A stretch of 64,000 bases of DNA from the NCBI GenBank assembly GCA_000018565.1, contig CP000875.1:2557199-2621198 (forward strand), read 5' to 3'. The notes below the pieces were generated by a model that saw nothing but the letters and a program-made list of their open reading frames with translations, was not told where the DNA came from and ran no database searches. Shown here in pieces: positions 31,229 to 40,009 of this stretch. Each line of letters begins with the position of its first letter. Positions within the stretch are counted from its first letter, which is position 1. Origin of the DNA: Herpetosiphon aurantiacus DSM 785 (GTDB taxonomy: Bacteria; Chloroflexota; Chloroflexia; Chloroflexales; Herpetosiphonaceae). The position numbers and the translations under genes were made by a program.

Positions 31229-33442
31229 CTACCCCAGCCGTTTCAACTGGTCATTGACCCACCCCTGACTTTTTATAATTGTTGTAATTAGCCAAAGATT
31301 ATTTTCTGATAAGAGATTTATAAGACAAAATGAATACAAAGTCATATCATGAGTTTTACTCTGAAACCATTCCTTATGGATAATCGAGAGAATTTTTTCA
31401 GCTGACTGAATCACTGGGGCCATAGTTATAAAAGTATTGATTCGCATTCGATCATCAGGGATCGTGGCGGCAATGGAGAGTGCACGGTCGATATCTCCAC
31501 TGGCAACGGCGGTTTCGGCAATTGTTGCGAGGATTCCTGTGCGATCATTATTTTCAATAGTGGCAGCAATGGAGAGCGCACGGTCGATATCCCCACTGGT
31601 AGCGATGGCTTCGGCAATTTTTTTGAGAGCATAGCTACGGGAATTATCATTTTCAATGGTGGCAGCGATGGAGAGTGCACGGTCGATATTCCCACTGGTG
31701 GCGATGGCTTCGGCAATTGCTGTGAGAGCATAGCTACGGGAATTATCATTTTCAATGGTGGCAGCAATGGAGAGTGCACGGTCGATATCCCCGCTGGTAG
31801 CGATAGTTTCGGCAATTTTTTTGAGAGCATAGCTACGGGAATTATCATTTTCAATGGTGGCAGCGATGGAGAGTGCACGGTCGATATTCCCACTGGTGGC
31901 GATGGCTTCGGCAATTGCTGTGAGAGCATAGCTACGGGAATTATCATTTTCAATGGTGGCAGCAATGGAGAGTGCACGGTCGATATCTCCACTAGTAGCG
32001 GCGGTTCTGGCAATTTTTTTAAGGATTCCTGTGCGATCATTATTTTCAATGGCGGCAGTAATGGAGAGTGCACGGTCGATATTCCCACTGGTAGCGGTAG
32101 TTTCGGCAATTGTTGCGAGGGTATCAGTATGATGACGTGAAAGTTGGCTGACTGATTGTTGTATTCGGTTTAATATTATGTTATAGTTTTTTGTATCACA
32201 CTGAGCCAACATTTTACACCAAAGAGTGATCTGCTGTTCTGGATCAGAAAGCAATTGAATACGCTCTAGAGCTTCTTGTGTACGCCCAAGGATCACCAAA
32301 ACCTCAAACGCATTATCTGGCCACTGATCAACACGGCTGGTTAAGCTCGTCCGCAGCAAACTATACTTCCACAGGCGGGGCAAATTTTGGATATGTTCCT
32401 CGGTTGATTGACCTGCCTTAATCACACTCTCTCGCCCGCGATCCAAATCCAAGGCATAGAGCCGGGTACTCGGATCAAATCGGGTTTTCTGTTCCCCATA
32501 ATCGCCCGCATCCAAGACCTGCCAGAGTGTAGGCCAGTTCTCTGCCCCTGAGAGATGGGTGATGTAATGATGTCGCGCATAGACCCGCCGTGCCTGCTCA
32601 ATGGGATCGCGATCATCGGACCAAATCGCATCCACATCCTTCGCACACCAGTTGGACAACTCTTGATGCCAGCGTTTGACGTCACGATCATTGAACACCG
32701 ATGCCGCCAAATAGTCACGAAACAGCAGGTGATGTAAGGCAACCTGGTGATCAATACCTTGGCTGACCAACCCACCTAAAACCAACACTGCATCCTGCAT
32801 GGTGTCGTGGTCATGTCCCAGCAGATCGCCCAACACATCCAGTCGCAATGGTTCTTGGGCGACGAGCAAGAGCGCCAGCATGGGCTTCCACACCGTATCC
32901 CACTTGGAGAGGGGCACGCGTTTAATCCGTTCCAGCGTAATCCCAAACAAATTTTGTGGATTCTGCTCAATCTGTTTGATGAGACTGGTCGCATCGACCA
33001 CCGACGCATCCTGCATCGTATCCGCCGCTAAATGGACAAATAATGCATTGCCCTTCAGCGCCGTATACAGGTCATGGAATAGGCCATCTGCCATGCCAGG
33101 CTGGACCGATCGCCAGAGCGACAGTGCATCGGTTTCACTCAGTGGTGGCAGATCGTAATCGACCCGATGCAGAATCTCCAGCGGTTTCAAGGTCTCATCA
33201 GGCCGTGAGCCAAGCACGATCACCATGCCTTGGGGCGGCTGTGGTGGCAAGAATGATAAATCCCGCGAGCCGTCAATTTCTGGCTGGAGTTGATCGAGGC
33301 CATCCAGATAGATGGTCTCGTGAATCCCCTGTTTCGAGAGTTCATCAAGAATCCGCGCAAATTCCCCCTTCATCGCCGGATAGCTTTCTTCGGGAAAATA
33401 GGACACGGTGAGATGATGCTTGAGAATCAGCTGCGCCACCAC
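31229..33442 (-). CDS. NACHT/STAND-like ATPase, C-terminal part with tandem helical repeats (737 aa)
   Basis: This frame continues the ATPase begun at 33442-34182. Near its start 'HETIYLDGLDQLQPE' is the Walker B/sensor region, followed by 'MVIVLGSRPDETLKPLEILH' (sensor 1) and a winged-helix-like region ('LDVLGDLLGHDHDTMQDAVL'). From about residue 440 to 665 the protein is built of seven repeats of 32-33 residues with core 'ATSGDIDRALSIAATIEN' and 'AIAEAIATSG', forming a TPR-like solenoid. The C-terminal end is 'SQGWVNDQLKRLG'. Proteins of this build (nucleotide-binding switch plus repeat sensor) are signal-transducing STAND ATPases, many of which act in phage defence. The GTG start at 33442 overlaps the upstream stop by one base, so this is either a coupled second gene or the product of a frameshift. 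Confidence 0.78.
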   Translation of the reverse strand: MVAQLILKHHLTVSYFPEESYPAMKGEFARILDELSKQGIHETIYLDGLDQLQPEIDGSRDLSFLPPQPPQGMVIVLGSRPDETLKPLEILHRVDYDLPPLSETDALSLWRSVQPGMADGLFHDLYTALKGNALFVHLAADTMQDASVVDATSLIKQIEQNPQNLFGITLERIKRVPLSKWDTVWKPMLALLLVAQEPLRLDVLGDLLGHDHDTMQDAVLVLGGLVSQGIDHQVALHHLLFRDYLAASVFNDRDVKRWHQELSNWCAKDVDAIWSDDRDPIEQARRVYARHHYITHLSGAENWPTLWQVLDAGDYGEQKTRFDPSTRLYALDLDRGRESVIKAGQSTEEHIQNLPRLWKYSLLRTSLTSRVDQWPDNAFEVLVILGRTQEALERIQLLSDPEQQITLWCKMLAQCDTKNYNIILNRIQQSVSQLSRHHTDTLATIAETTATSGNIDRALSITAAIENNDRTGILKKIARTAATSGDIDRALSIAATIENDNSRSYALTAIAEAIATSGNIDRALSIAATIENDNSRSYALKKIAETIATSGDIDRALSIAATIENDNSRSYALTAIAEAIATSGNIDRALSIAATIENDNSRSYALKKIAEAIATSGDIDRALSIAATIENNDRTGILATIAETAVASGDIDRALSIAATIPDDRMRINTFITMAPVIQSAEKILSIIHKEWFQSKTHDMTLYSFCLINLLSENNLWLITTIIKSQGWVNDQLKRLG
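31476..32160 (-). repeat. Tandem coding repeats, seven units of 96-99 bp
   Basis: A marker, GAGAGTGCACGGTCGATAT on the plus strand, recurs at 31476, 31572, 31671, 31770, 31869, 31968 and 32064. Five units are nearly identical at DNA level. A higher-order 198-bp repeat is visible: 31671-31868 and 31869-32066 differ at few positions. All spacings are multiples of three, so copy number can change without breaking the frame. Confidence 0.92.
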
Positions 33443-34182
33443 TAGCCTAATTGATACGCGCGATCTGTCGTGAGCGCAATAAAGTGGTGCGGGGTTTGTG
33501 CAATGCCCGCCTGCTGAATCAGCTTGGCGATGCTGCTGCTCTTGCCTTCACCTGCCGCCGCCTTGATCAACACATAGCCACCCGTGGGGCGCATTGCTGC
33601 AATCTGCTTGCGGATCGCTGCTAGTTCCGCAACCCGACCGACAAAGCCCTCAAGGCGCAGATTGAGCAAGCGATCACTTTCGATTTGCTGGGCCGCATGG
33701 CGAATCCGCGCCTGTGTTTTTTCGTGCTCATGGGTTTTGAGGGCGGTGGCCAAGAGCGCATCAAAGCGGGCATCAGGAATCGGAATCGTGACGGTGATTT
33801 GCACGAGATTGCCGCCCACCTGATTCCCAATCGCCAAGTTCGCCTGGTGCGCATGGGTATCGCCGTTCATGGTGATCGTGACCGGAGCGCCGTTGAGGGT
33901 GGCAGGTCGCTGGGCAAGCGCGTGCTGAATCGCGATGGCGACGGCTGCGGGGTCGTAGGTTGGTAGCTTGTCTTGAAAGGCGGCAATCAACGCGGCCACC
34001 GGATCGGCGGGTGGTGATATGGGAAACCGCGCAAGCAAGCGGTGAAGGACCTCACGCTCAAATGGCGTGAGGCTTTCTTGCTCAATCGCTTGCATGCCCC
34101 GCGTGATCCGCTCGTGATAGGCATGGGCGGCAGGGTTCGTGCGCAGGGCTTCCAAGGCAAGATGCAGATCGAGATCATCCAT
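33442..34182 (-). CDS. NACHT/STAND-like ATPase, N-terminal part with Walker A (246 aa)
   Basis: Starts at ATG 34182 after AAAGGA. Residues 1-90 are helical ('LTPFEREVLHRLLARFPISP') and form an unrecognised N-terminal domain. 'MNGDTHAHQANLAIGNQVGG' resembles the short glycine/asparagine-rich linker ('GDxxGN') often found before the nucleotide-binding domain of STAND proteins. Residues ~190-246 begin the ATPase: 'LEGFVGRVAELAAIRKQIAA' and the P-loop 'VLIKAAAGEGKSSSIAKLIQ'. The frame stops at TAG 33444-33442, before Walker B, which is in the next frame. A P-loop alone is not a functional unit, so the two frames must work together or have been one gene. Confidence 0.78.
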   Translation of the reverse strand: MDDLDLHLALEALRTNPAAHAYHERITRGMQAIEQESLTPFEREVLHRLLARFPISPPADPVAALIAAFQDKLPTYDPAAVAIAIQHALAQRPATLNGAPVTITMNGDTHAHQANLAIGNQVGGNLVQITVTIPIPDARFDALLATALKTHEHEKTQARIRHAAQQIESDRLLNLRLEGFVGRVAELAAIRKQIAAMRPTGGYVLIKAAAGEGKSSSIAKLIQQAGIAQTPHHFIALTTDRAYQLG

Positions 34183-34389
34183 CGCGCAATCCTTTGGGCT
34201 GGCAGGCGTGTTTGTCTATCCTAGCAAAGCAATGGTTCCATGGCAAGAGATTGCTGACGGTTTTTGGTTCTTTTGCTGATGCGAGGCAGGCTCACGGTGT
34301 GGCGTAAACAGTGCTCCTTGTGACGGATAGCTGTACGGCTACGATATGCTATGCTTGGTGTGGCATCAAGACGACGAGGAGGATCAGCC

Positions 34390-35121
34390 ATGCGGACGTT
34401 TATGACGAATCTGGCGGACTTTTTGATCAGCAACGGCCTTCTTCCGCAGGCCCAAGGCTTGACGGATGCTGAGATCACCATGGTCACCGCACACGTGCCC
34501 TGCCCGATCCCTGCTGCCTATCATGCCTTTCTTCACACCTTTGGGGGTTCTGACACCAGCCGTTGGTGTGGTGGCGATGATCTCGGTATCGCTGGGGTGA
34601 TGGCTGCGCACGATGTCCATCAGCATATGATTCACGATGGGCCAATGGATTGGCTCGGTGATCCCATGGTTATCCCCATCATGCAGTATGCTGGATATAC
34701 CCTCTATTATCTCCGTGCCGATATGGGCGATGATCCACCAGTCCTGTCCGTCGTCCTTGGAGATGCACCACCGCCGATCGCGCCAACAACGGAGGACTCC
34801 GCTTTCTCACGCTGGGTACAAGATTATGCCTTGGCTTCGATCCCGAATCCGACAAGGCATAAGACCAGTCGTGCTTTGCTGGAGCAGGCATGGGAGGTTG
34901 AAGCAATCTTAGCGCATACCGTCCAGTATCGTCGTTTTCGCGACGACGTGTATCGGAACGCGACATCCCATGGAATCGTACCAACCCCACAGGCGTTTAT
35001 GCATACATGGGCGGCGATTTTTTGTCAGACCGACCTGTATCATGCCATGCGTGCGCGGAATATGCCAATCCCCTTTGGATGGGCGTATCCCCCCGCCGAG
35101 GCGGCGGATACCCACGAGTAG
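34390..35121 (+). CDS. SMI1/KNR4-family protein (243 aa)
   Basis: The region 'GLTDAEITMVTAHVPCPIPAAYHAFLHTFG' is the signature helix-strand of SMI1/KNR4 (SUKH) proteins, followed by 'DWLGDPMVIPIMQYAGYTLY' and 'VLGDAPPPIAPTTEDSAFSR', the usual sheet of the fold. In bacteria such proteins are common immunity proteins against secreted toxins. The extra C-terminal ~90 residues ('LLEQAWEVEAILAHTVQYRR') have no recognised match. ATG 34390 follows AGGAGG; the earlier ATG at 34351 lacks a site. No toxin gene is adjacent, so the immunity role is only inferred. Confidence 0.72.
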   Translation: MRTFMTNLADFLISNGLLPQAQGLTDAEITMVTAHVPCPIPAAYHAFLHTFGGSDTSRWCGGDDLGIAGVMAAHDVHQHMIHDGPMDWLGDPMVIPIMQYAGYTLYYLRADMGDDPPVLSVVLGDAPPPIAPTTEDSAFSRWVQDYALASIPNPTRHKTSRALLEQAWEVEAILAHTVQYRRFRDDVYRNATSHGIVPTPQAFMHTWAAIFCQTDLYHAMRARNMPIPFGWAYPPAEAADTHE

Positions 35122-35703
35122 GCTCGCCTGGAGCCGTGAACACGCGCTTCGGTCGTCAGGCGAATCGCGATGAGGACGCAACCCACATTTTCGTATCGTG
35201 ATAGCGCTCACCGAGTGGCATAATTGGTACTTTTGGGGTCTGATAGAGGCATGGGAAGGATGTGCGATAGAGAGACCGCTGCCAAGAAGGGCTTAACGAA
35301 CGGTTTATTCCTTAAATCAGCACGAATGGTCGCTGCACCGTTTCGGGGGAATCTGCGGTGCTGCGCGTATTAAAGATGGAGGAAGGTCGCGAGGGCGATT
35401 TAAGGCGATTCCAGCGGGCTGAACCAATCCAACCGGACGAGAAGTCGCATAGGCAGCGGCACGGGTAGTCGCACTGGTGAATGTTCACCTCGGTATCAGG
35501 GTGCATGTCCATTCGGCGAAAAACGGCCCCAGTATTAATGGTTTTAATGGTGTGGCGTTCGGTAGCACGAATCTTGGCTTGCGATGGATTGCTCAAGCGT
35601 GGGTTTCCTTCCAACAATACATGCATGCGTATGTTCAGTTTGTGGCTCGCCGCACGAATCCCATAATGGCTTTGACTAATAGTGACTCGTCAGGGAGGAA
35701 TCT
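35122..35703. other. Intergenic region with a MITE-family end
   Basis: No gene recognised. Bases 35246-35292 (GAGGCATGGGAAGGATGTGC, then GATA...GACCGCTGCCAAG) match the left end of the 117-bp element at 17262-17378; the right end is missing. Elsewhere only broken reading frames are seen. Confidence 0.5.
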
Positions 35704-36147
35704 ATGGGTTCATCCAAACAAATCTTTCTCATGCTTCCACCCCATGACCCTCTACCTTTAATAGCGGGTCTTGAAACGCTGGGCTACAAACCCGATCCAT
35801 GGAACAAAACGAGTCTCGTTGGTATGCGCCAAGCATGGGGGCAAGACGGTACCGTCGACATCTACACATCGTCCGAGACATTTGTCTGGAAAGCCGATTT
35901 TCCGGCGGTCTGTGAGCAAATTACGGCTCACGTTGGTACTGATCAATGGATGCATTATGTCATTTATTTCACCTATCATCCCCAGGCAGAAGCTGCCCTC
36001 CTGAAACTGATTGACTGGATGCATACTCAGTACCCACAGCTGACCGTGGTCACGTCACTCCATCATGTGTTCAGTCCCGATCACCTTCCCCTTAAGGATC
36101 GTGCGATGCTGTATTGGGGGAACGATCCGTGGGATGATGAGGACTGA
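35704..36147 (+). CDS. Unknown acidic cytoplasmic protein (147 aa)
   Basis: ATG 35704 follows GGGAGGAA. The product contains 'SSKQIFLMLPPHDPLPLIAG', 'VGTDQWMHYVIYFTYHPQAE' and ends with a very acidic 'YWGNDPWDDED'. There is no membrane segment or signal. The alternating strands and helices suggest a compact alpha/beta fold, and no family is recognised. It is convergent with the glycosyltransferase gene; a perfect 32-bp palindrome lies between them. Confidence 0.6.
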   Translation: MGSSKQIFLMLPPHDPLPLIAGLETLGYKPDPWNKTSLVGMRQAWGQDGTVDIYTSSETFVWKADFPAVCEQITAHVGTDQWMHYVIYFTYHPQAEAALLKLIDWMHTQYPQLTVVTSLHHVFSPDHLPLKDRAMLYWGNDPWDDED

Positions 36148-36510
36148 TCGTCTGCTCATCGCGATCCTCGCTGCCCGTGTGTCAGTGCCAGCACGATTGG
36201 TCTGCTGAATGCCAGCTTGGGAGTCGCCTGATTGCCAAGAAGCGATCGTGCTGTGGTTCCGATTGTATGGACAATGGTTCAGAGCGGCGCTGCGTTCTGC
36301 CTATTTCCTTACAACACGCCGGGGCAGCGGGGTGAAGAACATGATTAATGTATCTTAATTATAGGGGCTGATTTGTGTATCGAATATATCCAATATTGAT
36401 TATGTTCAGTCTGGGGCATACCGCACGAATAGTGTTTCCCGGGAAACACTATTCGTTCTGTAATCGATAGCTCAGCATCACCCTAGGAGGTATCGCTGCT
36501 ATCGCTGCCG
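36148..36510. other. Convergent intergenic region with a 32-bp perfect palindrome
   Basis: Between two convergent genes. Bases 36425-36456 form a perfect palindrome without a loop; each half reads ACGAATAGTGTTTCCC from its outer end, and the centre is CCCGGG. As RNA it would fold to a hairpin on either strand, suiting a two-way terminator, but neither side has a U-run. It could also be a binding site for a dimeric protein. Confidence 0.6.
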
Positions 36511-37773
36511 TTATGGAACTGGAACGAGTCGCTGCACGATCGCCACTGCCGCCGGAATCCCCCTATCGCCATCGATCTGCTGTCCCAATACGGCCGCCCG
36601 CTGCTGCATGGCAGCATCACGTACCACGCGCTCAATCGCATGGCCTAACTGCACACTGCGGAGAGATGTTCGCGCGATCGGTGGCGGCCCGACCCCTAAC
36701 TCTGCTACCCGCTTCCCCCAAAATGCCTGATCGCCCATAAACGGGACGACAATTGATGGGACACCTGCCCGCAATGCAGCGGCGGTCGTGCCCGCTCCCC
36801 CGTGATGGACAATCCCTGCTAGGTGTGGAAATAACCACGCATGTGGGATGGCCTCCAGCAGATGGACGGTCGGGGGAACATCACGCACCGTCAATCCGCC
36901 CCAGCCCGCCGCAAGAATCCCACGCTGCCCCGTTTGGGCCAGTGCCTCCAATGCCATGCGCCCCGCAGCTTCGGGATTGCGGCCACCCATACTGCCAAAC
37001 CCAAGATAGATCGGGGGGGGACCTGCCGCAAGGAACGCCACGAGATCGGCAGGGGGTATCCACCCCAGCGGTGGGTCAAGAAACCAATAGCCCGTGACGA
37101 CATGCTGCGGGGGCCAATCATTGGGGCGTGGCAGGACATGCGGACTATAGCCATACATGACAGGGATCTGCTGGCGCTCATACTGGCCAAAGGGGCCACC
37201 CAACGGTGCAGCGGGCAATCCAAGGGTCGTCCGCGTTGCTGCATCGGCGGCGTGCAAGGTTTGCCAAAACACGAGCTGCATCACGCGGAAAGAGAGGCGA
37301 TTTAGCATGCCCCCCAAGGTCGCAACGGGGATAAGCGGACTAGGAAACCGACGCGTTGGGGTAAAGGGAAAGAGATGGGCGATCAGAATCGGGATCTGTG
37401 CTGCTAATGCGGCGGTAAACGCGCCACCAAAGCCCGCCATGCCCGCAATCAACAGATCGCTCCCGTGAATGATAGTCGGAATCTGGCGGGCTTGCTGGGC
37501 GGCACGGCTGCGCATCTCGCGCTGCATCTGCCGAAGAATCGTCACGAAGTTGCCGCGCTCGAGGGTGGCACGCCATGGGGGACTATTCAGCAGCGCTTCA
37601 ATGCTCTCGCCGGTTGAGACGAAGGTTAAACCTGCATCCGTGACGAGGCCAGCGAAATTGTCACTGGCCGCAATCCGAACGGTATAGCCCGCTGCCTGTA
37701 AGCCTGCCCCAAGGGCAACATAGGGTTGGACATCGCCCCGGGTTCCCCCCGTCATGATTGTGATAGTTGGCAT
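36511..37773 (-). CDS. Macrolide/UDP-type glycosyltransferase (GT1)
   Basis: About 420 residues of the MGT/GT1 family. The N-terminal acceptor domain opens 'ITIMTGGTRGDVQPYVALGA' and contains 'GYTVRIAASDNFAGLVTDAG'. The C-terminal nucleotide-sugar domain has 'PPPIYLGFGSMGGRNPEAAG' and 'HLAGIVHHGGAGTTAAALRA' followed by 'GVPSIVVPFMGDQAFWGKRV', the donor-binding loop and the D/Q pair that contacts the sugar. Such enzymes glucosylate lipids or small molecules, often for self-protection. ATG 37773 follows GGAGG. No biosynthetic gene is adjacent, though the NRPS cluster begins 2.2 kb away; a link is possible but unsupported. Confidence 0.88.
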   Translation of the reverse strand: MPTITIMTGGTRGDVQPYVALGAGLQAAGYTVRIAASDNFAGLVTDAGLTFVSTGESIEALLNSPPWRATLERGNFVTILRQMQREMRSRAAQQARQIPTIIHGSDLLIAGMAGFGGAFTAALAAQIPILIAHLFPFTPTRRFPSPLIPVATLGGMLNRLSFRVMQLVFWQTLHAADAATRTTLGLPAAPLGGPFGQYERQQIPVMYGYSPHVLPRPNDWPPQHVVTGYWFLDPPLGWIPPADLVAFLAAGPPPIYLGFGSMGGRNPEAAGRMALEALAQTGQRGILAAGWGGLTVRDVPPTVHLLEAIPHAWLFPHLAGIVHHGGAGTTAAALRAGVPSIVVPFMGDQAFWGKRVAELGVGPPPIARTSLRSVQLGHAIERVVRDAAMQQRAAVLGQQIDGDRGIPAAVAIVQRLVPVP

Positions 37774-37971
37774 CACCGCCTCCGTATCGCTCGGGATAAA
37801 GGTATGATCTGCGACCGCCGCCACTGGGCGCTAGGATAGAACGACCCTCGCACGATTGAGCGCATGGGCATGGGCGAAGCACCGACGGAGTACGGTCGTC
37901 TCCATCGGCATCAGCATACCATGGCCCGTGCCGCTATGTCACCACCCGCACCAATCCATCTTTGACCAACT

Positions 37972-38469
37972 CTACCAGCCCTGAATCCCATTCACCTCGA
38001 CTTGGAGCCAGCCACCCCGCCCTGTGAGCGTGCCCGTGCGGCTATCCTTGATATGCGTGACCTGTGCCCCGACCTGCGTAATCAAGTCCAAATGCTGCGT
38101 AATCAGCGCTTGGTCATTGAGCGATTCCAACGGCTTGGGAATCCAGCGCGAGCCGTCGCGTTTCCAGACGAGCAGCCCGCGCCGCATCAGCGTAATGCCC
38201 ATGGCCACCTGTTCCTCAAGGGTAGGAGCCGCAGCCATCAGCGTTTCGAGCCGCGCAGGCTGACCGTTTTGGGCCTGCCAGAGTCGCAGCACATCAATCG
38301 GAATCGCATCCACGGTGGCCCGCAGCGCTTTCAAGTGGGCTTGAATCTCACTGTGTTTCAACCCTACCCAGTCCAGCCGCGCCATCGGCGTGACCCCTGA
38401 ATCGTATCGCGCACTTGGCGTGGACTTTTCCACGCCTCGACTACCAGCGGCACGGTGCTGCCTCTTCAT
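37972..38469 (-). CDS. Unknown protein (137-165 aa)
   Basis: The coherent part begins 'MARLDWVGLKHSEIQAHLKA' at ATG 38385; the frame is open to 38469 with a basic leader that may not be translated. It is helical in the first half ('LEEQVAMGITLMRRGLLVWK') and ends in strands ('GGWLQVEVNGIQGW'). No family is recognised. It lies directly beside a relic of a STAND-type C-terminus and could be an accessory gene of that lost protein. Confidence 0.5.
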   Translation of the reverse strand: MKRQHRAAGSRGVEKSTPSARYDSGVTPMARLDWVGLKHSEIQAHLKALRATVDAIPIDVLRLWQAQNGQPARLETLMAAAPTLEEQVAMGITLMRRGLLVWKRDGSRWIPKPLESLNDQALITQHLDLITQVGAQVTHIKDSRTGTLTGRGGWLQVEVNGIQGW

Positions 38470-38494
38470 GACACAAAGTACTCTCCCCTTCTTC

Positions 38495-38599
38495 TTATCC
38501 TAATCTTTTCAACTGATCATTCACCCATCCCTCTTCTTCAGGAATCTGCACCATATGGTATAGAATGGCCGTTACTTGAAGCCGATACAACCGCACCAT
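38495..38599 (-). pseudogene. C-terminal relic sharing the GWVNDQLKRLG tail of the STAND ATPase
   Basis: Thirty-four codons read 'MVRLYRLQVTAILYHMVQIP', then 'EEEGWVNDQLKRLG' and stop. The last eleven residues are identical to the end of the ATPase at 31229-33442, in different surroundings. So a second gene with the same C-terminal tail once ended here; the rest upstream to 39037 carries no clear coding text. Confidence 0.6.
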
Positions 38600-39037
38600 G
38601 ATACGCCTTTTCTTTATCATACAAATCCATGAAACCTTCGGACACGCTGTTTCAAGTCAATTATGAAGTGAAAGTATAGCATCTTGCCTAACCCGTGTCC
38701 TAGTGATCTGTGTCATCAGAATTGCCAACGGATATGCTACCGACTTGGAGGCAGTGTCAGTCTTATGCGTCTGCGATGCTCCCGCGTAGAAGGCCCAAAC
38801 CCACGATTTTATATTCGCTATGCGGCGGCCAATCGGTGGCAGGCGGCGTTTTGTACGGGAGATCTTGTTGTATGCCAGTATGTGGAGGCCTATCAAAGCC
38901 GAAAAAAACTGGTCTTGCAACGAACGACACGCAAAGCGCAGCCGACGATGTGGAGAACCAGCACCCTAACATGCACTGATGCGCATTCGCCTGATCGCCC
39001 AGCCGTTGCACCGAAGGGGAATTTACAGTACAGGACG
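38600..39037. other. Intergenic, nothing recognised
   Basis: No frame with family-like text or a ribosome site was found on either strand. It is probably the decayed remainder of the gene whose tail survives at 38495-38599. Confidence 0.4.
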
Positions 39038-39766
39038 CTATTCCGCTTCACGTTCGGACAGAGCCGACTCATAATCCACCCGATAACAGGCTAGGCTGTT
39101 GCCAGAACCTTGCCATTGGCGGCTGTGGATGAGCTTGAGCGCGATGGGTGGACGACCATTGAACAGTGGAATACCGTCGCCAGCAATGATCGGAAAGGTG
39201 GTGAGATGGAGTTCATCGATCAAGCGATGGACGAGCAAGGCATTCCACAGGACACGGCCCATGAGGATGAGCATATCTCGGCCTGGCTGCTCTTTGAGAG
39301 TTCGGATCTCATTGGGAGCATCGGCAATGGAAACGATACGCGTATTCTTCCACGGCGCGAGATCAGGCAGACGGATCGTGTCCGAAATAACCAGTTTATC
39401 GGTACGGTGGTACAGGTCGGCCAGCTCACGGCGGATCGGTGTAGCATTGGGGTCATTGGGAACACTAGTCCAGTACTGCTTGTTGCCGAGAAAGGATGTT
39501 CTCCCACTAAGAATGAGGGTGTCAGCAGCACGCAACCGTTCTGCGGCGTAGTGATCGAAGTTCTGGTCATCGACGTAGTCAGAGTGATAAAACTGAAACA
39601 GTTTGTCGATCGTTTTGTCTTTTGCCTCATAGTATCCATCCACCGTAACGATGAAGCACCCTCCTTTGGTAGCTGTAGCTTCAATCCAGCGAGCGTAGCA
39701 GTCCGCTGTGACACGGATTGTCACATGGCAGCACGATTTAAATTTTTGGGACTGGTATACAAGCAC
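39038..39766 (-). CDS. DHFR-like/RibD C-terminal domain reductase
   Basis: The text from about residue 37 matches the dihydrofolate-reductase-like family: 'FIVTVDGYYEAKD', 'LFQFYHSDYVDDQNFDHYAA', 'DTLILSGRTSFLGNKQYW', 'KLVISDTIRLPDLAPWKNTR', 'DMLILMGRVLWNALLVHRLI' and 'ELHLTTFPIIAGDGIPLFNG'. These are the NADPH-binding and core strands. The 5' end is unclear. An AAAGGAGG site lies at about 39657-39664, followed by GTGCTTCATC; a start within a few codons of that site is more likely than 39766, or the first strand has been altered by a small indel. Substrate unknown. Confidence 0.78.
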   Translation of the reverse strand: MLVYQSQKFKSCCHVTIRVTADCYARWIEATATKGGCFIVTVDGYYEAKDKTIDKLFQFYHSDYVDDQNFDHYAAERLRAADTLILSGRTSFLGNKQYWTSVPNDPNATPIRRELADLYHRTDKLVISDTIRLPDLAPWKNTRIVSIADAPNEIRTLKEQPGRDMLILMGRVLWNALLVHRLIDELHLTTFPIIAGDGIPLFNGRPPIALKLIHSRQWQGSGNSLACYRVDYESALSEREAE

Positions 39767-40009
39767 AAAAACATGGAGGTACGTCTCAACGGATGAGGTG
39801 AGTTTATTTTCATGCCTGCAGCGCCGACTGTGTTGGAGAGATTAAACCCCCATCCGTGGGCCGCCAAAGTCAGCACGGTATCATGCAGCAGACCTACGAG
39901 TCGATCGATTACCCGTCCCGTGAAAACGGCTCAACGGTGAGGTGTCCCATGGAATGGCTCACGGTATGTAAGTAGTACCCATGTTTATTGTGCAGCACGG
40001 TAGTCGTGG

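Noticed and set aside
31426-32109. Second minus-strand open frame with proline-rich repeats in the STAND gene
   Set aside because: It is an out-of-frame reading of the tandem coding repeats.
36511-37773. Glycosyltransferase as part of the NRPS cluster
   Set aside because: It is 2.2 kb away, separated by unrelated genes and relic DNA, with no shared operon or overlap.
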